A stretch of 64,000 nt of DNA from Ramlibacter cellulosilyticus (GTDB taxonomy: Bacteria > Pseudomonadota > Gammaproteobacteria > Burkholderiales > Burkholderiaceae_C): assembly GCF_014297465.1 (NCBI RefSeq), contig NZ_JACORT010000003.1, positions 62,001 through 126,000 on the forward strand, read 5' to 3'. Shown in pieces: positions 50,840 to 59,023 of this stretch. The position numbers and the translations under genes were made by a program. Below the pieces are notes generated by a model. It searched no databases. It was not told the origin of the DNA and saw only the letters and a list, made by a program, of their open reading frames with translations. Each line of letters opens with the position of its first letter. Within the stretch, counting starts at the first letter, position 1.

Positions 50840-50852
50840 CGGTGCTGGGGGT

Positions 50853-50992
50853 TGTCGAACAAGCCGCAAGGGAGGCGGTGCGACAGCGGAGAATTGGAAC
50901 GCAGAGGTCGCAGAGGATACGCAGAGGTCGCAGAGAACCACCGAAAAGGATGTTCTCTGCGACCTCTGCGTTCCTTCTGTTTCCACCCCCAC
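50853..50992. repeat. Duplicated ccoP tail joined to family C repeat, copy 2
   Basis: TGTCGAACAAGCCGCA (50853-50868) repeats the ccoP coding end at 50576-50591 exactly, and is followed at once by GGGAGGCGGTGCGACAGCGG as in copy 1 (50629 onward) but without the intervening ~37 bases. A second CGCAGAGGTCGCAGAG unit is added. This is a tandem duplication of the ccoP 3' end and its repeat with a small deletion. Confidence 0.8.
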
Positions 50993-51052
50993 CCGCCTTC
51001 GCGTAGAGACGGAGAGCACCTCCCGAAGCCGAGCTGCGTTTCTTCCTTGCGT

Positions 51053-51066
51053 CTGATCAAGGTCAA
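51053..51066. promoter_or_regulatory. Weak FNR-like box upstream of ccoG
   Basis: CTGATCAAGGTCAA fits the FNR pattern at nine of ten positions, but a -41.5 position would put the transcription start at about 51101, past the GGAGGG ribosome site. Either the spacing differs or the match is chance. Confidence 0.3.
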
Positions 51067-51103
51067 CTGGCACATCCCTTGCCCGGCGCACCATGGAGGG
51101 ACC

Positions 51104-52525
51104 ATGAAAGTGATCCCCATCGTCCCGGTCGCGCCGTCCGAAGAGGACAGCCAGGGGCTGTACGTTTCGGAGAAGAAGATCTACCCCCGTGCCGTGACCG
51201 GCACGTTCGCCAAGTGGCGCTGGGCCTTCGTGTGGCTCACGCAGGTGATCTTCTACGGGCTGCCCTGGCTGCAGTGGGGCGAGCGCCAGGCCGTGCTGTT
51301 CGACCTGGCCGCGCGCCGGTTCTACATCTTCGGCTACGTCCTGTACCCGCAGGACTTCATCTACCTCACCGGCCTGCTGGTGCTGAGCGCGCTGTCGCTC
51401 TTCCTCTTCACCGCCGTCGCCGGCCGCCTCTGGTGCGGCTTCGCCTGCCCGCAGACGGTGTACACGGAGATGTTCCTCTGGATCGAGCGCAAGGTGGAGG
51501 GCGACCGCCCGCACCGCATGAAGCTCGATGCCGCGCCCTTCTCGCTGGAGAAGCTGGTCAAGAAGTGGTTCAAGCACCTGCTGTGGGGGATGGTGGCCAT
51601 GTGGACCGGCTTCACCTTCGTCGGCTACTTCACGCCCATCACCGACCTCGGCATGGAGTTCCTGCAGACGCGCATGAGCTCCTGGGAAGTGTTCTGGGTG
51701 TTCTTCTACGCCTTCGCGACCTACGGCAACGCCGGCTTCATGCGCGAGCAGGTGTGCAAGTACATGTGCCCCTACGCGCGCTTCCAGAGCGCCATGTTCG
51801 ACAAGGACACGCTGATCGTCAGCTACGACGCCGTGCGCGGCGAGCCGCGCGGCACGCGGGGCCGCAAGGACGACTACCAGGCCAAGGGCCTCGGCAGCTG
51901 CATCGACTGCACCCTCTGCGTCCAGGTCTGCCCCACCGGCATCGACATCCGCCAGGGCCTGCAGTACGAGTGCATCGGCTGCGCCGCCTGCGTGGACGTG
52001 TGCGACGGCGTGATGGACAAGATGAACTACCCGCGCGGCCTGATCCGCTTCACGACGCAGAACGCGCTGAAGACCGGCGGCGGCGCCGGGCGCGACTTCA
52101 TCGTCGGCCGCGTGCTGCGTCCGCGCGTGCTGGTGTACGGCGCGGTGCTGCTGGCCCTCACGGCCGCGATGATGTTCAGCCTGGCCATGCGCACGCCGCT
52201 GAAGGTGGACGTGGTGCGCGACCGCGCCGCGCTCTCCCGCATCGTGGCCGGCGGCAAGCTGGAGAACGTGTATCGCCTGCAGGTGATGAACGCCACGGAG
52301 CAGCCGCAGCGCTATCGCATCACGGCGGACGGCCTGGAGGGCCTGGCCATCGCCTCGGAGGCGGAGTTCGATGTCGGTCCCGCCGAATCGCGCTGGGTGC
52401 CGGTGCGGCTGCAGATCCCCTACGGCAGCGCGGCCCCCGGCTCGCATGCCATCCATTTCGACATCCACACGCACGGCGGCGACGCCCACGTGCGCGAGAA
52501 GTCGGTGTTCCTGGTGCCCCGCTGA
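51104..52525 (+). CDS. ccoG: Polyferredoxin-like cbb3 maturation protein CcoG
   Basis: A 473-residue inner-membrane protein with two 4Fe-4S motifs (CIDCTLCVQVCP and CIGCAACVDVCD), the CGFACPQTVYTEMFLWIER segment and a C-terminal Ig-like periplasmic domain. CcoG reduces Cu(II) to Cu(I) for cbb3 assembly. The ATG at 51104 is preceded by GGAGGG. The upstream 493-base gap (50611-51103) holds repeats only. Confidence 0.94.
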   Translation: MKVIPIVPVAPSEEDSQGLYVSEKKIYPRAVTGTFAKWRWAFVWLTQVIFYGLPWLQWGERQAVLFDLAARRFYIFGYVLYPQDFIYLTGLLVLSALSLFLFTAVAGRLWCGFACPQTVYTEMFLWIERKVEGDRPHRMKLDAAPFSLEKLVKKWFKHLLWGMVAMWTGFTFVGYFTPITDLGMEFLQTRMSSWEVFWVFFYAFATYGNAGFMREQVCKYMCPYARFQSAMFDKDTLIVSYDAVRGEPRGTRGRKDDYQAKGLGSCIDCTLCVQVCPTGIDIRQGLQYECIGCAACVDVCDGVMDKMNYPRGLIRFTTQNALKTGGGAGRDFIVGRVLRPRVLVYGAVLLALTAAMMFSLAMRTPLKVDVVRDRAALSRIVAGGKLENVYRLQVMNATEQPQRYRITADGLEGLAIASEAEFDVGPAESRWVPVRLQIPYGSAAPGSHAIHFDIHTHGGDAHVREKSVFLVPR

Positions 52526-52540
52526 TCGAGGGAATGACGA

Positions 52541-52801
52541 ATGACGAATGAATCCATGAAGAAACCGGCCCCGTGGTGGAAGCACGGCCACGTCTGGCTG
52601 CTCATCTCGGGCCCCGCGGCCGTGGTGGTCGCTGGCATCGCGACGGCGGTGATCGCGGTGCGCGGCGCGGATCCCGTGGTGGAAGCCGACTACTATCGCC
52701 GCGGCATCGAGATCAACAAGGCGCTCGCCGCCGCCAAGGAGCGCGCGCAGCTGCCGGCGATGCAGGGCCGCAACCACGCGGCGACGCCGGCGCAGCCTTG
52801 A
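52541..52801 (+). CDS. ccoH: FixH/CcoH family protein
   Basis: An 86-residue protein with one membrane helix (WLLISGPAAVVVAGIATAVIA) and the family motif VVEADYYRRGIEINKALAA. It belongs to the cbb3 assembly set. It follows ccoG by 15 bases. The bases before the start contain repeated GACGAATGA; the ATG at 52541 is the first that gives a long frame, and 52556 is a possible alternative. Confidence 0.85.
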   Translation: MTNESMKKPAPWWKHGHVWLLISGPAAVVVAGIATAVIAVRGADPVVEADYYRRGIEINKALAAAKERAQLPAMQGRNHAATPAQP

Positions 52802-52839
52802 GCGCAGGCAATCTGCTTAAGCAGGAAGGAGCCTCGAAC

Positions 52840-53130
52840 GTGACCAACCGTTTCCTCTGGATCGCCTGGCCGGGCTTCCTGGCCGCCTGCCTGCTCGAAC
52901 TCCTGGTGTTCGCGCTGGTGGACCCGATGGAGCTGCAGTGGTTCGGCCGCGACCTCGGGTGGTCGCGGCAGTCCGTGTACACCACGAGCTTCTTCGTGTT
53001 CTGGCTGGTGACCATGGGCGCGTGCGCGCTCACCACGCTGCTGCGGCTCGCGCCCGCGGAAGTGAACGAGTGTCCCTTCGACCCGGGCCAGCGCCCGACC
53101 GGCTGCCCGGGCCAGAGCGGCGCCGTGTGA
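52840..53130 (+). CDS. Small two-helix membrane protein after ccoH
   Basis: A 96-residue protein that begins at GTG 52840, behind AGGAAGGA. Two membrane helices (WIAWPGFLAACLLELLVFAL; YTTSFFVFWLVTMGACALTTL) are followed by a Cys-containing tail (NECPFDPGQRPTGCPG) with two cysteines that could bind metal. Similar small proteins follow ccoGH in other Burkholderiales; function is unknown, perhaps in copper delivery or assembly. Confidence 0.75.
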   Translation: MTNRFLWIAWPGFLAACLLELLVFALVDPMELQWFGRDLGWSRQSVYTTSFFVFWLVTMGACALTTLLRLAPAEVNECPFDPGQRPTGCPGQSGAV

Positions 53131-53155
53131 GCTGACTCCTTCCGCTGCCCACCAG

Positions 53156-53192
53156 GGCCGCTGCGGTTTGCGCCGCAGCGGCCTTTCGTTTT
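53156..53192 (+). terminator. Strong rho-independent terminator after the cco genes
   Basis: An 11-bp perfect stem GGCCGCTGCGG / CCGCAGCGGCC with loop TTTGCG, followed by TTTCGTTTT. It closes the cco maturation operon. Confidence 0.92.
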
Positions 53193-53424
53193 CCTGCGCT
53201 GCTTTACACGCGGCTCTGCGGTAGGCAGCGTCCTACCCACGAATGCGCTTGGCCCTTGCGAATCCGCTGACCTTACAAACCCAACATCCCGTTCGAGTTT
53301 GAAACACACGACTTGAAACATGCGCGCACCCCGCGCGGACTTGAAAAGGGAAACCCGGCCGGACGCCGGGAGGCGCGGGGCAGGGAGGACGCGCTGCTCG
53401 TGTGTAAGCAGACGTGCTGGAGCG

Positions 53425-53442
53425 GCGTAACGCGCGTTACGC
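53425..53442. promoter_or_regulatory. Perfect palindrome upstream of the wecB-nfr locus
   Basis: GCGTAACGCGCGTTACGC is an 18-bp perfect palindrome, with a further half-site GCGTTAC at 53454-53460, 36-54 bases before the wecB start. It may be the operator for the polysaccharide operon. The regulator is not identified. The remainder of the 53193-53495 gap shows no gene. Confidence 0.5.
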
Positions 53443-53495
53443 GCCCCGGAACCGCGTTACAGCCGGGTAGGACCCGGACCGACAGGGAGGCAGAT

Positions 53496-54632
53496 TTGAA
53501 CAAGCGCATCGTGGGGATCGTGAGCGGAACCCGGCCCGAGATCATCAAGCTCGCGCCCGTGTACCACGCCCTGCGCCGGCACGAGGACCTGTGCGTGCTG
53601 TGGGTCCACACCGGCCAGCACGGCGAGATGGCCGCGGACATGCTGCGCTGCTTCGGCATCACGCCGGACGAGCAGCTGGGGCGCGGCGGCGCGTCCCTCG
53701 AGGAATTCAGCGTCGCCTGCCGCCAGCAGCTCGACGCGCTGATGGCCCGCCAGAAGTGGGACATGTGCATCGTCCAGGGCGACACGGAGAGTGCCTTCCT
53801 CGGCGCGCTCGCCGCCTTCTACCGCCGCATCCCGGTCGGCCACGTCGAAGCGGGCCTGCGCACCTACAACCTCGAGCGTCCCTTCCCGGAGGAAGGCCTG
53901 CGCCAGATGATCAGCCGCATCGCGGACATCCACTGGGCGCCGACGGAGCGTGCCCGCGCCGCGCTGCTGTCCGAAGGCATCGCGCCCGCGAAGATCGAGA
54001 TGACCGGCAACACGGTGGTCGACGCGCAGCAGTGGGTGTCCGAGCGCTTCGCCATCCGCCGCGAAGGCGCCGCCGCCGACGGCCACATCCTGGTGACGGC
54101 GCACCGCCGCGAGAACTGGGGCGAGGAGATGGAGCAGACCTTCCATGCCGTCGCCGACATCGCGCGCGCCTTCCCCGGCAAGCGCGTCCTGTTCCCCGTG
54201 CACCTGAATCCCGTCGTGCAGAAGCCGGCTCACGCGATCCTCGCGGGCCTGGACAACGTGAGGCTGGTCGCCCCGTTCGACTACCTGGAGATGCAGCAGG
54301 CGCTCGTGAACGCGTCGCTGCTGCTCACCGATTCCGGGGGCCTGCAGGAAGAAGCGCCGACCTTCGGCGTGCCGACGCTGGTGCTGCGCCACGAGACCGA
54401 GCGGCCCGAGGCTGTCGAGGCCGGCTGCGCCCGCATCGTCGGGCCGAAGCGCGAAGCCATCGTGCGCGAAGCCACGCGCCTGCTCGCCGATCCCGCGGCG
54501 GCCGATGCGATGCGCAAGGTCGCCAACCCGTTCGGGGACGGGCAAGCGTCCCGCCGGATCGCGCAGGCCGTGCTCGCACGCCTGGTCCCGCACACCGAAA
54601 CCGAAACCGAAGAAGCCGCCCTCGCGGCCTGA
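53496..54632 (+). CDS. wecB: UDP-N-acetylglucosamine 2-epimerase (non-hydrolysing)
   Basis: A 378-residue cytoplasmic enzyme that converts UDP-GlcNAc to UDP-ManNAc. GTRPEIIKLAPV, GHVEAGLRTYNL, TAHRRENWG and LLTDSGGLQEEAPTFG motifs are all present. The start is TTG at 53496 behind AGGGAGG, giving the normal family length; an ATG at 53313 would add 61 residues with no family likeness. The location at the head of the nfr-type locus suggests it supplies UDP-ManNAc for the polymer. Confidence 0.92.
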   Translation: MNKRIVGIVSGTRPEIIKLAPVYHALRRHEDLCVLWVHTGQHGEMAADMLRCFGITPDEQLGRGGASLEEFSVACRQQLDALMARQKWDMCIVQGDTESAFLGALAAFYRRIPVGHVEAGLRTYNLERPFPEEGLRQMISRIADIHWAPTERARAALLSEGIAPAKIEMTGNTVVDAQQWVSERFAIRREGAAADGHILVTAHRRENWGEEMEQTFHAVADIARAFPGKRVLFPVHLNPVVQKPAHAILAGLDNVRLVAPFDYLEMQQALVNASLLLTDSGGLQEEAPTFGVPTLVLRHETERPEAVEAGCARIVGPKREAIVREATRLLADPAAADAMRKVANPFGDGQASRRIAQAVLARLVPHTETETEEAALAA

Positions 54633-54648
54633 AACAGGAGCACCACCG

Positions 54649-55038
54649 ATGCACACCCGCAGACTCCGGCTCGCCCTCGCCGCCGCCGCTGCCTGCCTGG
54701 CGGGCCTTGCGCACGCGCAGACGATCGCGCCGCCCCCGCTGCCGATCGGCTCCGCACTTGCGCGCCCCGAGCCCGGCATGAGCGAACCCGAGCGCAAGCG
54801 CGCCGTCCGTGCGCACCACCACAAGTTCCACCACGGCAAGGACGTCACGCGCGACGACAGCGTGCACGGGCACGAGAGCGACCACCCCGAGTCGCTCCGC
54901 CCCGTCGGCACGCGTGCCACGTCGCCGCGCCTCGCTCCTGCGGGAACCGCCCCCGTGGGCGGCGCCGGCACAGGCCCCGCGCGCGAGCAGACCGACAAGG
55001 GCGCCAGCGGGTATTTCTTCGGCCAAGACAAGAAGTGA
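54649..55038 (+). CDS. Secreted His-rich protein of unknown function
   Basis: A 129-residue protein with a clear signal peptide (ALAAAAACLAGLAHAQ). The mature part is low-complexity, with a histidine cluster (RAHHHKFHHGKD) and many prolines and glycines. No family recognised. It lies between wecB and the DUF2334 gene, 8 bases before the latter, so it belongs to the locus; metal binding or a structural role is possible. Confidence 0.7.
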   Translation: MHTRRLRLALAAAAACLAGLAHAQTIAPPPLPIGSALARPEPGMSEPERKRAVRAHHHKFHHGKDVTRDDSVHGHESDHPESLRPVGTRATSPRLAPAGTAPVGGAGTGPAREQTDKGASGYFFGQDKK

Positions 55039-55046
55039 GAAGCACC

Positions 55047-56891
55047 ATGCAGTTCCTCCGCCGCCTCCTCCTCTCCCTCGCTGCCTGCCTGGCGTTCGCC
55101 GGCGCCCCCGCCGTGCAGGCGCAGGCGCTGCACATCGACAAGGCGAAGCTCCAGCTGCTGGTCAACCAGGTCAAGGACCCGGCCATGCGGCAGCAGCTCC
55201 AGGCGCTGCTGAACAACGCCCCGGACAAGGCCGACAAGGCCACGCTGCAGGCGCTGGCCACGCAGGTGACGCAGATCATCCGCACCGGCACGACCACCAC
55301 GACGACCACGCCGCCCCCGGCGTCGACCACCACGCCGCCGAAGGTGCTGGTGCTCTACGACGCGCCGAGCGGCACGCCGTGGGACAAGCTGCCGCAGGCG
55401 TACGCGATCATGCTGCGCAACCTGCTCGGCCACTTCGACGCCGCCGTGGACATGGTCCCCGTGCAGCAGTACGCGGCCGGTGCCGTCGAGAACTACACCG
55501 CCACGTTCTACCTGGGCGGCATCTACGACAACCAGCTGCCCGCGGCCTTCCTCGGCGACGCGGCGACCACGACGAAGACGCTCGTCTGGTTCAAGTACAA
55601 CATCTGGCAGCTCGCCTGGAACAGCACGTACAACTTCACCGCGAACCGCGGCATCCAGTACAACGGCCTGAAGGGCATGAACGCCGCCCCGAGCTCGGGC
55701 AAGCCGAACCCCGGCTTCTTCGACACGGTCAAGTACAAGGGCCTGGACTTCGTCAAGTACTACCAGTACGACGCCGCCCGCAACCAGATCAACGGCGACC
55801 CCGACATGGGCTGGGCCGTGATCGCCGATGCGACGAAGGCGCAGCAGGTGGTGCCCGTGGCGAACTCCGGCACCGCCGAACAGATCCCCTACATCCTGCG
55901 CTCGGGCAACTTCTGGTACGTCGCCGACCTGCCTTTCAGCTTCATCGGCCCGCGGGACCGCTACCTGGTGTTCACCGACCTGCTGCACGACATGCTGGGC
56001 GTGAACCACGCCGAGAGCCACAAGGCGCTGGTCCGCCTGGAGGACGTGGGTGCGCTGGTCTCCGTGCAGGCGATGAAGACCCTGAGCGACTACCTGGGCA
56101 GCAAGCGGATCCCGTTCTCCGTCGCCGTGATCCCGCGCTACCGTGATCCGCTGGGCGCCTACAACGGCGGCGTGGCGATGGAAGTGCCGCTGTCCGAGGC
56201 GAAGAACCTGCAGACCGCCATCAACCACGCCCGCACCAAGGGGGCGGAGCTGGTGATGCACGGCTTCACCCACCAGTACGGCAACATGCGCAACCCGCAC
56301 ACGGGCGTGAGCGGCGACGACTACGAGTTCTGGAACATCGTCGACAACAGCCCGGTGCAGGAGGACTCCACCGCCTGGGCGTACGGCCGCATGAGCAACG
56401 GCCTGACCGACATGCGCGCCATCGGCTGGAACCCGGTCGCCTGGGAGCCGCCGCACTACCACACCTCCGCGATCGCGGCGCGCACGTCGACGCAGCTGTT
56501 CCCGGTCACCTACATGCGCTCGGTGTACTACACGGCCGACAAGCCGAACTTCTACGCCTCCGTCGCCAAGGACTTCAGCGTCGGCCAGTTCTACCCGTAT
56601 GCGATCGGCCGCGACTACTATGGCCAGCGCATCATCCCCGAGAACCTGGGGAACATCGAATACGACATCAGCACGATCGACCCGACCTCGAACTACAACT
56701 ACACGTCCGAGGACCTGGTGACCAATGCGAAGTACGCCAAGGCCGTCCGCGACGGGTACGCGTCCTTCTTCTTCCATCCCTTCTGGCTCGAACCCAACCT
56801 CGGCACGCCCGGCTTCGAGGATTTCAAGAAAACGGTCGAAGGGATCAGTGCGCTGGGCTTCACCTGGGTTGCGCCCAGCACCGTACGCTGA
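55047..56891 (+). CDS. DUF2334 (deacetylase-like) periplasmic protein
   Basis: A 614-residue secreted protein. After the signal peptide and a Thr/Pro linker (TTTTTTPPPASTTTPP), a flavodoxin-like first part is followed by a DUF2334 domain related to polysaccharide deacetylases: the metal-type residues appear in VRLEDVGALVS and VMHGFTHQYG, and a later WEPPHYH motif. Bacillus YdaL, in a c-di-GMP-controlled polysaccharide operon, is a known relative. It likely modifies or trims the nascent polymer. Whether it has deacetylase activity is unproven. Confidence 0.8.
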   Translation: MQFLRRLLLSLAACLAFAGAPAVQAQALHIDKAKLQLLVNQVKDPAMRQQLQALLNNAPDKADKATLQALATQVTQIIRTGTTTTTTTPPPASTTTPPKVLVLYDAPSGTPWDKLPQAYAIMLRNLLGHFDAAVDMVPVQQYAAGAVENYTATFYLGGIYDNQLPAAFLGDAATTTKTLVWFKYNIWQLAWNSTYNFTANRGIQYNGLKGMNAAPSSGKPNPGFFDTVKYKGLDFVKYYQYDAARNQINGDPDMGWAVIADATKAQQVVPVANSGTAEQIPYILRSGNFWYVADLPFSFIGPRDRYLVFTDLLHDMLGVNHAESHKALVRLEDVGALVSVQAMKTLSDYLGSKRIPFSVAVIPRYRDPLGAYNGGVAMEVPLSEAKNLQTAINHARTKGAELVMHGFTHQYGNMRNPHTGVSGDDYEFWNIVDNSPVQEDSTAWAYGRMSNGLTDMRAIGWNPVAWEPPHYHTSAIAARTSTQLFPVTYMRSVYYTADKPNFYASVAKDFSVGQFYPYAIGRDYYGQRIIPENLGNIEYDISTIDPTSNYNYTSEDLVTNAKYAKAVRDGYASFFFHPFWLEPNLGTPGFEDFKKTVEGISALGFTWVAPSTVR

Positions 56892-56927
56892 GCTCGGCCG
56901 GCCATGACTATGACGATGAGGTGCTCC

Positions 56928-58985
56928 ATGAAACTCCACCGTGTCCTGCCCGCCGCCGCGCTGGCGGCCCTGTGCCTGCTCCCCGGCTGGGGCACGGCGC
57001 AGCAACCGACGCAGCCCACGCTGCGCCCCGCCACGCAGATGACGCCTGCGAACGTGCCGCCCCAGACGGCGGTGTTCAAGCCGGCGGACAGCGCGGGCGT
57101 GTGGGTGCCGCGCACCATCACCTTCGCGGACCTCGGCTTCACCGAGCCGGTGGTCCTGGGCTACCCGGACACGATCAAGGAGATCTACCTCCCCGTGCCG
57201 CCCGGCGTGAACCTCAACGGCGCGTCGCTGCAGCTGGATGGCAGCTACGTGCGCGCTGACGGCGGCCGCACCTCGCTGGTCTACACGATCGACAACGCGC
57301 CGGTGCAGGCCTTCGGCTACACCGCCGACCGCGGCGACGCGAGCGTGCAGCTGCCGATCGACGGCCGTCCGCGTCCCAGCGGCTACATCAAGCTGAACAT
57401 CGACTGGCGCACGGCCGTCGCCCGCGAGAACACCTGCGCCGATGCGCGCACGCCGGGCAACATCCTGCGCATCGAGCCCAGCTCGCGCTTCGTCTTCCAG
57501 TACGACGGCTCCGCGGTCCGCGACCTCACCACGGCCTGGGGCGCGCTGCCGCCCAACCCGGTGATCCAGATCCCGTCGAACAACGTGTCGCCCGAGGTGT
57601 ACGACACGGCCTGGCGCGTCGGCGTGGCCCTCGAGCGCGCCGGCAAGCGTCCGCGCATCCGCACCGCCGACGGCAGCGGCACCGCTCCCGCGCCGGTGCA
57701 ACCGGTCGCGCCCGGCGCGCCGCCGGTGACGGCCTCGAACGAGCCGGACATCATCATCGCCGGCCCCGGCAGCAACCAGCAGATCGGCTCCAAGCAGATC
57801 GGCCTGGCCAACGTGGGCAACCGTCCCGTGATCGTCGTCGCCCCCGACGCCGGTCCGCAGGCCGCGGGCATCTTCTCGCAGATCTGGACGCAGGTCGCCG
57901 CCGGCCCGACGCTGACGGTGAACGCGGTCGACACGCCGAAGAACACGGACAGCAACGCGGTCTCGCTGCAGTACCTCGGCGCCAAGCCCACCAGCTTCGA
58001 CGTGCTCGCGCACGCCGACTGGAACGCCAGCTTCGACATCGGTTCCGTCGCCGCCGACGGCAAGGGCCCCGGCACGCTGGTGATCGACGTCGCCGCCGCG
58101 CCGTCCGCCGCCCGCACCCCGCCCGTCGTGTCCGTGTTCATGAACGACGTGCTGCTGGGCGCCAAGGAGATGGAGGCCAACGGCAAGCGCGAGCGCATCG
58201 TCGCACCCGTGCCCCGCTACGCGCTGCAGACCCGCAACGTGATCCGCGTGTCCTTCGTGCGCCAGCTCGCCTCCGACCGCTGCCGCGAGACGCCGGAGCC
58301 GTATCCCGTGTCCGTGCTGGCTTCCAGCCACATGCTGCTGGACAAGATCGACCCGTCCTCCGACTTCACGGGCCTGATGTCCAAGTTCTCCGACGGCGGT
58401 ACGCTGCTGGTCCCGCAGTCGCACCTGGCTGACGCGTCCGGCACGCTGCCGCGCGTGATCCGCCTCGCCGCGGGCACGGGCCTGTCGCCGTCCAAGGCGA
58501 AGTTCCAGCCGGTCGCGCAGGGTTCCAACCCGAAGGTGAGCGGCCCCTACCTCGCGGTGGACGTCATTCCCGACGGCTATGCCGAAGGCGTGAAGCCCGA
58601 GCAGGACCGCCTGTTCCTGGCCGGCACCAAGGACCGCCCGCTGCTGGACGTCCGCGGCCTGAACCGCGTCGGCATCCTGGAAGTCACCGGCTCCGGCAAC
58701 GACATCGGCGCGGTCTACCGCACGCTCGGCCAGCAGCCGCCCGAGATGAACAAGCCGATCCAGCTGTCCGGCGGCAACCTCGCGGTCATGGGCAACAACG
58801 GCCTGCGCACCGAAGTCAACACCCGCGATCCCTCGGGGCAGGGCGCGATGAAGGAAGCGCAGCCGGGCCTTTTCGAGCGCGGCTACTGGTGGCTGATGCC
58901 GATCATCCTGGTCGCCCTGTTCGTGGGTCTCCTGGTGTTCGCGAGCCGCATGCGCCGCCGCAAGGCCATGTCCGGCGATCGTTGA
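56928..58985 (+). CDS. BcsB-like periplasmic protein with C-terminal membrane anchor
   Basis: A 685-residue protein with a signal peptide, carbohydrate-binding and flavodoxin-like modules as in cellulose synthase subunit B, and a single C-terminal membrane helix (WWLMPIILVALFVGLLVFA) followed by RMRRRK. BcsB-type proteins guide the polymer from the synthase through the periplasm. The ATG at 56928 begins the signal peptide; ATGs at 56904 and 56916 are alternatives. It precedes the glycosyltransferase gene by 38 bases. Confidence 0.82.
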   Translation: MKLHRVLPAAALAALCLLPGWGTAQQPTQPTLRPATQMTPANVPPQTAVFKPADSAGVWVPRTITFADLGFTEPVVLGYPDTIKEIYLPVPPGVNLNGASLQLDGSYVRADGGRTSLVYTIDNAPVQAFGYTADRGDASVQLPIDGRPRPSGYIKLNIDWRTAVARENTCADARTPGNILRIEPSSRFVFQYDGSAVRDLTTAWGALPPNPVIQIPSNNVSPEVYDTAWRVGVALERAGKRPRIRTADGSGTAPAPVQPVAPGAPPVTASNEPDIIIAGPGSNQQIGSKQIGLANVGNRPVIVVAPDAGPQAAGIFSQIWTQVAAGPTLTVNAVDTPKNTDSNAVSLQYLGAKPTSFDVLAHADWNASFDIGSVAADGKGPGTLVIDVAAAPSAARTPPVVSVFMNDVLLGAKEMEANGKRERIVAPVPRYALQTRNVIRVSFVRQLASDRCRETPEPYPVSVLASSHMLLDKIDPSSDFTGLMSKFSDGGTLLVPQSHLADASGTLPRVIRLAAGTGLSPSKAKFQPVAQGSNPKVSGPYLAVDVIPDGYAEGVKPEQDRLFLAGTKDRPLLDVRGLNRVGILEVTGSGNDIGAVYRTLGQQPPEMNKPIQLSGGNLAVMGNNGLRTEVNTRDPSGQGAMKEAQPGLFERGYWWLMPIILVALFVGLLVFASRMRRRKAMSGDR

Positions 58986-59023
58986 CGAGTGACGCGAACC
59001 CGCAGTAAGCAGGAGGTGACGAG

